Assembly (NCBI GenBank): GCA_963640555.1
Contig: CAVHZB010000037.1
Location: 1-17,275, forward strand
Direction: 5' to 3'
DNA length: 17,275 nucleotides
Source: F23-B02 sp963640555
GTDB lineage: Bacteria > Bacillota > Clostridia > Oscillospirales > Oscillospiraceae
The stretch's first letter is position 1. Each line of letters starts with the position of its first letter. The notes under the pieces are model-generated. The model was not told the DNA's origin. It searched no databases and saw nothing but the letters and a program-made list of their open reading frames with translations. Of this stretch, positions 1 to 6,926 are shown piece after piece. Made by a program: the position numbers and the translations under genes.

Positions 1-44
1 GCATATATGAACACAATATTAAATTGACAGATTTTTTGCAATTA

Positions 45-788
45 TCAGATGTAGAATTTATCCTCTTTGCGTTCGGAGCAGAGCTTTTTAAGCGTAAGGT
101 GCGCCGCAAGGCGCATGGGTGCCGGTACTCTGCGCGACTCGGTGGAGCACATGGCGACGCATCTCATGCAGCTTATGCATTTGAGGGGGTTTGTGGTCAT
201 GTGCTTGCCCTTTATCGCGTTTGCCGGACAGTACTTTTCACAGATGCCGCAGCCGGTGCACTCCTTGGATGCCGCGGGATACAGCGGGAGCAGAGTGCTC
301 TTTTTCTTTGCATAGCCGGGGTCTCCGGGCATTTTCACGGGACTGAAGCTGTCCTTTGCCTTGAGCTTTTCAATAAAATCATGGATCTTGGCCTTGTCTG
401 CCGCGTCCGGTCTGCCGGCGCCGAAGCTGGGGTCAATCGAGTGCGGAGCCACTATCTCGCAGCCGGCAACGGTCACAAAGCCGCACTTTTCGGCGAGCTC
501 GCTCATCTCAAGCAGCGCGTCGTCAACAGCACGGTTTCCGTAAACCGCGACGGGCACGCAGGGAGTCTTATCGCCGGTTATGATCTTCATACGGTCGTAC
601 ATGGGCTTTGGGATCCTGCCGCCGTAAACGGGGATGCAGAAGAATGTGAGCGTATCGCGGTCGATGGCCGTGTTCATGCTCGGAGTGGTCAGCTCCTGCA
701 TGGGGGCGTCGTCGAGCTCCCTGCTTATGATGTCGGCAACCGACTTGGTGCCGCCGCAGGGGCTGAAGTAAAAAATCGCGTATTTCAT
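45..788 (-). CDS. Flavodoxin-domain / 2x[4Fe-4S] ferredoxin protein (EFR1-like)
   Basis: The 247-residue protein joins an N-terminal flavodoxin-like domain (about 1-145) to a C-terminal bacterial ferredoxin domain. The first strand and phosphate-binding-like loop FSPCGGT lie at 8-14, and there is a second loop PVYGGRIP at 53-60. Two four-cysteine clusters follow: C177, C180, C183, C187 and C204, C207, C210, C214, each able to hold a [4Fe-4S] centre. This order is that of the EFR1-type ferredoxins of anaerobic Clostridia, presumed to be soluble cytoplasmic electron carriers; partner and substrate are unknown. The start is supported by a purine-rich GGAAAGG upstream. It lies 38 bp downstream of the beta-propeller gene on the same strand and is probably the last gene of that operon. 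No hairpin terminator is visible in the 44 bases beyond its stop. Family call fairly sure, function unresolved. Confidence 0.88.
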   Translation of the reverse strand: MKYAIFYFSPCGGTKSVADIISRELDDAPMQELTTPSMNTAIDRDTLTFFCIPVYGGRIPKPMYDRMKIITGDKTPCVPVAVYGNRAVDDALLEMSELAEKCGFVTVAGCEIVAPHSIDPSFGAGRPDAADKAKIHDFIEKLKAKDSFSPVKMPGDPGYAKKKSTLLPLYPAASKECTGCGICEKYCPANAIKGKHMTTNPLKCISCMRCVAMCSTESRRVPAPMRLAAHLTLKKLCSERKEDKFYI

Positions 789-826
789 GATCTTTTCCCT
801 TTCCTTTTCCTCTATGTAAGTTTCCT

Positions 827-2551
827 TTACCCTATTTTGATGCAGTAGGTGCGCATCGCACGCGTTCCGACAACGACATAGTTATCATACATTGCCGGCG
901 ACGCCTCGATATTTCCACCGAGGTTTATATAGTCAAGCTGTTCGCCGGTCTTGCCGTCGATAAGATACATATTGAAGCCGGAGTTGCAGTAGACAAGATA
1001 ACCGTTTCCGTCCTTGTCGTAGAAGTCTACCGGTGAGCTCCACGAATACATGGAGGTCTCCTTTTCCCAGACCATCTCTCCGGTATCCTTTTTCAGGGCA
1101 ACGAGCGTTCCGGAGCTTGCTCCCGGAGTTCGTGCAACGGGTACGAATATCATGTCCGAGAGATTGTTCTTGCCCACGGCTATCGTGCCCTGAACGCCGC
1201 CGGAAAGATCCTGCACGGTGTAGCACTTATAGTCGGTGCGCCAGACTATCTCGCCGGTCTCGGCATCTATCTTGAATATCGGGATATCCGCCGTGGAATA
1301 CGAGCGCCAGCCGTAATGGAACGAGGTGCTTATATAGATATACGGATGTCCGTCCTCAACATCCACAACGGGCGAGCAGTTGGTATCGTCCAGAATATCC
1401 TGCACCCACACGAGCTTCAGGGTGTTGAGATCAAGGCACATCAGATTGCCGCCGTTGTCGGCGAGGAATATGTAATTGTTTATTATCGCTGCAGATGACT
1501 CGACGCCCAGCCAGTATTGGCTGCCCGAGCGCACGCCGTTGTACTTCCACTTTACGATATTGTCGGGATCCACGGACAGCTCGCCCGTCTGCTCGTTATA
1601 CTTTGTATTCAGATGGATGATGTAAAGTATACCATTCTCGCCGGGGTAGATAAGCTGGTCGGTATCGGCGCTCACAAGGGGCGACGAGTCGAACATATGC
1701 CAGCCGCGGTTTGCAAAGGTCTCGTTGTGACCGAACTCGAACATGACCGAGTTATCTATGAGGTTTACGACAAGAACGCGCGATTTGCCGTTTATGCTGT
1801 CAACGCCGGAGCCGACATACAGTATCGGATAGCCGCGCGGGTCGAGCGCGCCCGCTCCCTTGAAGTTGAAGCCGAGGTTCAGGGGATCGCGGGTATATTC
1901 GCCGGTGGTGAGCTCATAGAAATACACATGTCCGTCGAGCGTTGCATATATGACCTCGACAAGGTCGGCTTTCTCACGCGCCCAGTCGTACATGGCGGTC
2001 ATGTTTTTACGCGTTTGCTCGGGCCACTTGACGATAAGCGGCTGACCGGTCCAGCCGCTGCCTGACCAGTATGTACCGTCGGTATCGCTCAGCCCGCTCG
2101 TTGTTTTGACCCATTCCTTATTGAGTGTTTTGCTGCTGATCTCGGCAGTGCCGTAGGCGGCGCCGCTGCGGAAGTTATCGCCGCGGAAGGTGATCACGCC
2201 CTCAAGCTCCGTATAGCGTTCCGGAAGGTCAAAGTTTATCTCGTACTTATTTTCGTACTCCTCAACGACCTCTCCGTCTACCATTATCGCGGTGCTCGAT
2301 ATGAGCTTTTCGGGCATGGTGCTCTCGGTCGCGTGCGGGGCAAAGTCCGGCAGTCCCACCGGCGTGGGAGTCGGCTCCGGAGTAGGCGTGGGCGTGGGAG
2401 CGGCAGTCACCTCTGCGGTGGGGTCGGGCTTATTAAGCTGCTTGTTTGCCTGAACTCCCTTGAAAATGACGAACGCCAGAAGCGCCAGAAGCAGTACGAA
2501 TATGATGATGCCTATAACGGTTTTTACCGTGCTTTTCTTTTTCTCTTGCAT
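827..2551 (-). CDS. Membrane-anchored PQQ-like beta-propeller protein
   Basis: A 574-residue protein with a basic N-terminus (MQEKKKS), one transmembrane segment at about 11-31, a Thr/Pro-rich linker at about 43-65 (alternating TP), and a large extracytoplasmic domain. No cysteine follows the hydrophobic stretch, so it looks like a signal anchor and not a lipoprotein. From about residue 200 onwards PQQ/propeller-type blade signatures recur: a strand, then D-x-x-T-G-E followed by a strand, as in DAETGEIVW, KKDTGEMVW and DGKTGEQLD. The linker would hold the propeller away from the membrane through the wall. Such propellers are usually binding or scaffold domains; I see no dehydrogenase catalytic motif and do not assign an enzyme. 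It starts 28 bp after the rhomboid-like gene, consistent with co-transcription; GGGTGG about 10 bases upstream is the likely ribosome binding site. Confidence 0.87.
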   Translation of the reverse strand: MQEKKKSTVKTVIGIIIFVLLLALLAFVIFKGVQANKQLNKPDPTAEVTAAPTPTPTPEPTPTPVGLPDFAPHATESTMPEKLISSTAIMVDGEVVEEYENKYEINFDLPERYTELEGVITFRGDNFRSGAAYGTAEISSKTLNKEWVKTTSGLSDTDGTYWSGSGWTGQPLIVKWPEQTRKNMTAMYDWAREKADLVEVIYATLDGHVYFYELTTGEYTRDPLNLGFNFKGAGALDPRGYPILYVGSGVDSINGKSRVLVVNLIDNSVMFEFGHNETFANRGWHMFDSSPLVSADTDQLIYPGENGILYIIHLNTKYNEQTGELSVDPDNIVKWKYNGVRSGSQYWLGVESSAAIINNYIFLADNGGNLMCLDLNTLKLVWVQDILDDTNCSPVVDVEDGHPYIYISTSFHYGWRSYSTADIPIFKIDAETGEIVWRTDYKCYTVQDLSGGVQGTIAVGKNNLSDMIFVPVARTPGASSGTLVALKKDTGEMVWEKETSMYSWSSPVDFYDKDGNGYLVYCNSGFNMYLIDGKTGEQLDYINLGGNIEASPAMYDNYVVVGTRAMRTYCIKIG

Positions 2552-2579
2552 ATCTTTATACCACCCGTTATTTCACGGC

Positions 2580-3425
2580 TCACTCGGTAAAGTGAACATG
2601 ATTGTTTATATGGTCCTGACAGAAGCAGTGATACCCTGCACACCTTGAGCAGTATCTGAACTCAAGCTCGGGGTAATCGGCATCCGTCCTGCCGCACACA
2701 CAGCACTTGTAGTTATAATCCTTCTGCCGCTGCTCGTATTTCATTTTCTGCTTCTCGCGGTTGAAATTGACCGTCGTCCGGCGGTAATGCGTTCTGCCCG
2801 AGGACAGGGATGATATGAGATCAGAGCCGAAGAAGATGAGGTAGTTGAGCATTGCGATAAGCGGCAGGAGATTGAAGGGGAACTTCGTTGCCATCATCTC
2901 GAAAACGAAGAATGCCGCGTTTATATACGCAAGCCACTTTATTTTCATGGGGATTATGAACATGAACAGAACCTGCGTGTTCGGAAAGAGCGTTGCAAAC
3001 GAGAAGAACATCGACAGGTAGATATAATATGTTCCTATCGCTGCCGACTGACCCGTGATGAGGTAGATGACCATGCCGTAAATGATGGTCAGTATAACGC
3101 CGGAGAAGATGAAGATATTAAATCTCGCCGTGCCCCACTCACGCTCGAGCGTGCTGCCTATCCAGTAATAGAAATAGAAAAACAGCAGCGCCCACATGCT
3201 CAGATCCTGCGGTATGAACATGAATGTTACGAGCCGCCAGACCTGTCCCTTCAGGATAAGCTCCGGTGAGAATGCAAAGTAGTTCAAAAGCGTACGGCTG
3301 CTGTCCATAATGCTCAGCAGCCACACGGCAAGACTTATAACGACTATATACAGCATGAGGTTCCGTATGCCGAATCCAGGGTGTCTATAGCAGAACATAT
3401 CAATTTTTTTATTAAGCTTTTTCAT
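2580..3425 (-). CDS. Rhomboid-fold membrane protein, catalytically dead, with C-terminal zinc finger
   Basis: 281 residues with about six hydrophobic segments between 22 and 205, followed by a basic linker and a Cys/His-rich tail. Rhomboid family landmarks are present: GQVWRLVTFMFIP (60-72) and the L1-loop pattern WIGSTLEREWGTARF (88-102). The catalytic residues are not: the region where G-x-S-G is expected reads GQSAAIGTYYIYLSM (125-139), and the last helix has IAMLNYLIFFG (190-200) with no histidine. It is therefore probably a pseudoprotease. The tail (241-278) has C241/C242, C244, C259, C262, H266, C267, C269, H272, H276 and H278, resembling a treble-clef or B-box-like zinc site. The start is supported by a GAAAGGA ribosome binding site (3433-3439) and a TATAAT further upstream. 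It heads the operon with the propeller and flavodoxin/ferredoxin genes. Automated pipelines would probably call it an active serine protease; I would not. Confidence 0.85.
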   Translation of the reverse strand: MKKLNKKIDMFCYRHPGFGIRNLMLYIVVISLAVWLLSIMDSSRTLLNYFAFSPELILKGQVWRLVTFMFIPQDLSMWALLFFYFYYWIGSTLEREWGTARFNIFIFSGVILTIIYGMVIYLITGQSAAIGTYYIYLSMFFSFATLFPNTQVLFMFIIPMKIKWLAYINAAFFVFEMMATKFPFNLLPLIAMLNYLIFFGSDLISSLSSGRTHYRRTTVNFNREKQKMKYEQRQKDYNYKCCVCGRTDADYPELEFRYCSRCAGYHCFCQDHINNHVHFTE

Positions 3426-3455
3426 GCGTTTTTCCTTTCGGACATAGTGACACTG

Positions 3456-3484
3456 ATTATATACTACATTGCATCTTACATCTA
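3456..3484 (-). promoter_or_regulatory. Predicted sigma-A promoter of the rhomboid-propeller-ferredoxin operon
   Basis: Reading the minus strand, a perfect TATAAT (3461 to 3456) lies about 31 bases before the rhomboid-like start codon. The best -35 candidate is weak (TAGATG with a 17-base spacer, or TTAGAT with 18). The region is the 168-base divergent gap between this operon and rlmB. Confidence 0.5.
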
Positions 3485-3539
3485 AAATAAGCTATTGTCC
3501 ACAAAAAATTGTCGCAGGTATAACTTTCCCCTTTAAGTT

Positions 3540-3567
3540 TTTGCAATTATATGTTAGACTGTATTAT
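3540..3567 (+). promoter_or_regulatory. Possible promoter of rlmB and the downstream pseudo-ATPase gene
   Basis: TTTGCA (3540-3545) and TATTAT (3562-3567) are separated by 16 bases in an AT-rich stretch directly before the rlmB ribosome binding site (AGGTGAG, 3584-3590). Several overlapping TATTAT-like hexamers make the exact -10 uncertain. Confidence 0.35.
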
Positions 3568-3593
3568 GTATTATTATCTGTACAGGTGAGACA

Positions 3594-4358
3594 ATGCAAA
3601 ATAAAGACAACAGCTTTGAGATCAAAAACGACATAATAGAAGGCAGAAACGCCGTTATAGAGGCTCTGCGCGTCGGCAGGAGCATCGACAAGATATTTAT
3701 AGCAAAGGGCGAAACGGATAAAACGCTGGGGCACATCGCTTCAAAGGCGCGTGAAAGCGGGATAGTTGTCGCAGACGCCGATCGCCGCAAGCTCGATGCG
3801 ATGAGCGTTACGAAGGCACATCAGGGCGTTATCGCACTCGTCGGCGTAAACGAGTACTGCTCGGTAGGGGATATACTTGCGCTTGCCCGCGAAAGAGGCG
3901 AGCAGCCGTTTATCATAGTGTGCGACGAGGTCAGCGATCCGAGAAATCTGGGTGCTATAATCCGCAGCGCCGAGTGTGCGGGAGCTCACGGAGTAATTAT
4001 CCCCAAGCGCCGCAGCGCGGGGCTCACCGCCATAGTCGGCAAGGCCTCCGCAGGTGCTGCCGAGCACATGAGGATCGCCCGCGTTCCGAATATTCCCGCC
4101 GTGCTCCGGGAGCTCAAGGACGAGGGTGTCTGGGTATACGGTGCGGCAGCCGGCGGCTCAAGCGAGCTGTGGAGCACGGAGCTCACCGGTGCTCTTGCCA
4201 TCGTTATCGGCTCTGAGGGCGACGGCATGGGAAGGCTCGTGCGCGAAAGCTGCGATTTTATCGTGAGCATTCCCATGGCGGGGAAAATAAATTCTCTCAA
4301 TGCCTCCGCCGCAGCCTCAATAATCATGTACGAGGTTCTGCGTCAGCGCCGCAGCTGA
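3594..4358 (+). CDS. rlmB: 23S rRNA (guanosine-2'-O-)-methyltransferase RlmB, TrmH/SpoU family
   Basis: 254 residues, the usual length for RlmB. The N-terminal part contains EGRNAVIEALR (16-26), the start of the L30e-like RNA-binding domain, and the C-terminal part is a SPOUT methyltransferase with all three trefoil-knot motifs: DPRNLGAIIRSA (115-126, with the catalytic Arg of the family), IGSEGDGMG (205-213) and SLNASAAASI (234-243). The enzyme transfers a methyl group from S-adenosylmethionine to the 2'-OH of a guanosine in the peptidyl-transferase loop of 23S rRNA (G2251 in E. coli). The ATG is preceded by AGGTGAG at 3584-3590. An upstream ribonuclease/cysS neighbourhood, common in Bacillota, is absent here; instead it is transcribed divergently from the rhomboid-like operon and followed after 18 bases by the pseudo-ATPase gene. 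Other SpoU members are possible, but the domain order fits RlmB best. Confidence 0.93.
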   Translation: MQNKDNSFEIKNDIIEGRNAVIEALRVGRSIDKIFIAKGETDKTLGHIASKARESGIVVADADRRKLDAMSVTKAHQGVIALVGVNEYCSVGDILALARERGEQPFIIVCDEVSDPRNLGAIIRSAECAGAHGVIIPKRRSAGLTAIVGKASAGAAEHMRIARVPNIPAVLRELKDEGVWVYGAAAGGSSELWSTELTGALAIVIGSEGDGMGRLVRESCDFIVSIPMAGKINSLNASAAASIIMYEVLRQRRS

Positions 4359-4376
4359 GTACACGGGGATAGTTTT

Positions 4377-6833
4377 ATGTACATATTCAGTAACGACAAC
4401 GACAAAAACGAATTTGATCTGGACAGCATACTGAAGGAGTTCGGTTCTCTTGACGAGGATCTCGAGGGCGAGATACCGGAGTTTGAGCCGCCGGAGCCCA
4501 TCCGCGACGAAGCTCCGGACGAGGAGATATTCTCCGCTGCTGTGGAGACCGCTCCGGCACAGCACGGCACGGTTTCTTTCGGATTTGACCGCAGCGAGAT
4601 AATCGCGCAGTTCAATTCCGACGACGACATACGCCGCGGTCCCGAGGTGATAGATCCAGCCGCGATAGCCGCCGAGTTTGAAAGCGGCGAGGCGGTAGGC
4701 GCGTCAGTGCCGCCGGAGCCCGCATCCGAGCCCGAGCCGCCGATAAAGGCCGCCCGCGAGGCTGCTGAAATGATAAACGCCGCAGCGGAAAAGGCCGCCG
4801 TGCACGGCGGCGAGGCACTGGACGAGGTGGACAGGATAGTTGCCGAGTTCAGGCAGGAGCTCGACATGCGCTCTCGCGTGATAGAGCCCGTGTCAGAGCC
4901 TTCCGAGCCGATGAGTGAGCCCGCTCCGGAGCCTGTATCTGAGCCGACGCGTGAGCGCGTCGATGCCGAGCCGGCAGCGCACGAGCCGGAGCCGGATCTT
5001 TACGAAAACTCCGGACTTCTTGACGATGCCGACGTGGATTATGCCTCGAACGGAGATTTCGCCCCGCCCGAGGAGCCTCCCAGGCGTGCGCCGAAGCGCA
5101 GCCGTTCATTCCGCGAGTCAGTCGCCGTTCCGTTCATATCGGCTCTTGCCTTCATCGCCATGAAGATAAAGCAGAGTCAGGTGACCATAGGCTCGGCCAG
5201 CTACGAAACGGAGGACCTCGGCGAGGAGATGCCTCCGGACAAGGCCGCAAAATTTTACGGGAAGCACATCGCGGGACTGCGTGTGAGAGCGAGGATAGCC
5301 TTCGTCCTGTGCGCGGTGCTTATTTACATAGCCTATGGGCTCCCGCTCGGCGGTGCGCTCACGGATACCGGCGTTAAAAGTGCGGTGAGTCTCATTCTGA
5401 TGCTCTGCGTCATGCTGTGCGGACTTGATATCATAACGGTCGGCATAATGAGCCTCGTTCGATTCAAAATGCACGCTTACGCGCTTGTCGCCGTCTCGTG
5501 CCTTGTATGCGTGATAGACGCGTTCTTGATTGCCGGCGGCGTCAGCGAAAAGGTTCTGCCGTTTTGCGTCATTCCGTCGCTCACCATCGCTTTTGCGCTG
5601 CTCGGAAGCGTGCTGAACGCGCGCAGCAGCAGGATAATCATGAACACCGCCGACTCCGCCAGAAACCCCTTCATTCTCACGGCTGAAACGCCGGTCACCG
5701 GCGAGGATATAACTCTCGTCAAGGCTCGCCGCACGGTCGACGGCATCGTGCGCCGCACCGAGGAGGAGGGACCTGACGAGTCCGTTTTCGGTATACTCAC
5801 TCCGTATTTCATCGTGGCGGCTCTCGTTCTGAGCCTTGCCGCCGCCGTGATCAGTAAAAATTTTGCAGGCTTTGCGCATATTCTGTCCGCCGTGCTCGTG
5901 TGCACGGCTCCCGCGGCGATGCTGCTTTCCTTCCCCCTGCCGTTTTTCGTTTCCACGAAGGCTCTTATCCGCACCGGTTCGACTATAGCGGGCTGGTCAG
6001 GATTATACGACATAGGGAAGCTTAAGCACATCATAATAACCGATGCAGACCTTTTCCCGAAGGGCTGCGTCAAGATAGGCAAGGTGCATATTCTCTCCGG
6101 CATGAAGCCGGAAAAGGTGATTTCGTTTGCCGGAAGCATAATCTCCGCATCCGGAAGCTGCATGGTGTCGCCCTTCTCCGACCTCATGCGCAAGGCAAAT
6201 GCCTCCCTTCTGACGGTCGAGGGCTTCACGGTACACGAAAGCGGCGGGCTGAAGGCCATGGTCGACGGTGAGGAGGTGCTGTGCGGAGATGCAGCCTTCA
6301 TGCGCCTCATGGGCGTTGTGCTGCCGGAAAAGTATGTGCTCAGGAGCAGCGTTTATGTCGCCGTTTCGGGCAGGATATGCGGTGTTTTCCAGATGCAGTA
6401 TACCGCTACCGATGCCGTCAAGGATGCTCTGAGCGAGCTTATGAGCTCCGGCAGGCACGCGATATTTGCCGTGCGTGATTTCAATGTCACGCCGCAGATG
6501 CTGTCGGTCAAGTTCGATATGCCGACCGACGGGTTCGACTTTCCTCCATACGCCGAGCGCTATGCCGTTTCGGGTGCCGAGCCGTCGGATGGCAGCCGTC
6601 CCGCCGCGCTCATCTCGCGCGAGGGTCTCGGCGCGCTCGTTTCGCTTGCAGGGCACGGGAAAAAGCTGTACGGCAGAATAAGGCTCAATGTCATGCTCAG
6701 CGTTATGAGCGCAGTTATCGGCATGATAATGGCGTTTGTCATGAGTCTGGGCGCCGGAGCCGGAGTGACGGCAATGCTGACATATATGCTCGTTTGGCTG
6801 CTCATTTCGGTCGTGCTGGCGTTTGCGTCATAA
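4377..6833 (+). CDS. P1B-type ATPase-like membrane protein lacking catalytic motifs, with long acidic tail
   Basis: 818 residues. Residues 1-245 are an acidic, Pro/Glu-rich, probably disordered cytoplasmic tail with four short motifs I-x-[AK]-[EQ]-F (at 18, 75, 97, 154) and a Ser-Glu-Pro stretch (about 169-190). Hydrophobic segments follow at about 304-322, 335-358, 366-386, 392-413, then 476-494 and 500-525, then 768-790 and 795-815: the 4+2+2 layout of P1B heavy-metal ATPases. A shortened actuator-like region lies at 414-472 and a P/N-like region at 526-765. Catalytic signatures are degraded: the CPx-helix position reads VCTAPAAM, the DKTGT site reads ITDADLFPKG (D556 remains), HP of the N domain becomes SP (598-599), TGDN becomes VRDFN, and GDGxND is gone. 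It should bind membranes but is unlikely to pump ions by phosphorylation. Translation is probably coupled to rlmB (18-base gap, GGGG at 4365-4368). Role unknown; pseudo-pump or scaffold is my inference. Confidence 0.82.
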   Translation: MYIFSNDNDKNEFDLDSILKEFGSLDEDLEGEIPEFEPPEPIRDEAPDEEIFSAAVETAPAQHGTVSFGFDRSEIIAQFNSDDDIRRGPEVIDPAAIAAEFESGEAVGASVPPEPASEPEPPIKAAREAAEMINAAAEKAAVHGGEALDEVDRIVAEFRQELDMRSRVIEPVSEPSEPMSEPAPEPVSEPTRERVDAEPAAHEPEPDLYENSGLLDDADVDYASNGDFAPPEEPPRRAPKRSRSFRESVAVPFISALAFIAMKIKQSQVTIGSASYETEDLGEEMPPDKAAKFYGKHIAGLRVRARIAFVLCAVLIYIAYGLPLGGALTDTGVKSAVSLILMLCVMLCGLDIITVGIMSLVRFKMHAYALVAVSCLVCVIDAFLIAGGVSEKVLPFCVIPSLTIAFALLGSVLNARSSRIIMNTADSARNPFILTAETPVTGEDITLVKARRTVDGIVRRTEEEGPDESVFGILTPYFIVAALVLSLAAAVISKNFAGFAHILSAVLVCTAPAAMLLSFPLPFFVSTKALIRTGSTIAGWSGLYDIGKLKHIIITDADLFPKGCVKIGKVHILSGMKPEKVISFAGSIISASGSCMVSPFSDLMRKANASLLTVEGFTVHESGGLKAMVDGEEVLCGDAAFMRLMGVVLPEKYVLRSSVYVAVSGRICGVFQMQYTATDAVKDALSELMSSGRHAIFAVRDFNVTPQMLSVKFDMPTDGFDFPPYAERYAVSGAEPSDGSRPAALISREGLGALVSLAGHGKKLYGRIRLNVMLSVMSAVIGMIMAFVMSLGAGAGVTAMLTYMLVWLLISVVLAFAS

Positions 6834-6840
6834 AAAAATG

Positions 6841-6869
6841 TTGCGCTTGTTTTTTAAGTAGTGTATAAT
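6841..6869 (+). promoter_or_regulatory. Predicted sigma-A promoter of the EF-G-like gene
   Basis: TTGCGC (6841-6846) and a perfect TATAAT (6864-6869) are separated by 17 bases. An AT-rich 5' leader of about 50 bases leads to the ribosome binding site GAGAGGAAAG (6911-6920), 6 bases before ATG 6927. No terminator hairpin separates this from the preceding gene. Confidence 0.7.
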
Positions 6870-6926
6870 CAATCCGGTTAACTATAAATTTTAATATTAA
6901 TATATCTTTAGAGAGGAAAGCAACAC

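Noticed and set aside
24..848. A 274-codon plus-strand open frame opposite the flavodoxin/ferredoxin gene
   Set aside because: The minus-strand frame has flavodoxin and two ferredoxin motifs; the plus-strand frame has none and starts without a ribosome binding site.
4849..5163. Overlapping open frames on both strands in the acidic tail of the pseudo-ATPase
   Set aside because: They are Arg/Ser/Ala-rich products of GC-rich Glu/Pro codons read in other frames, without start signals.
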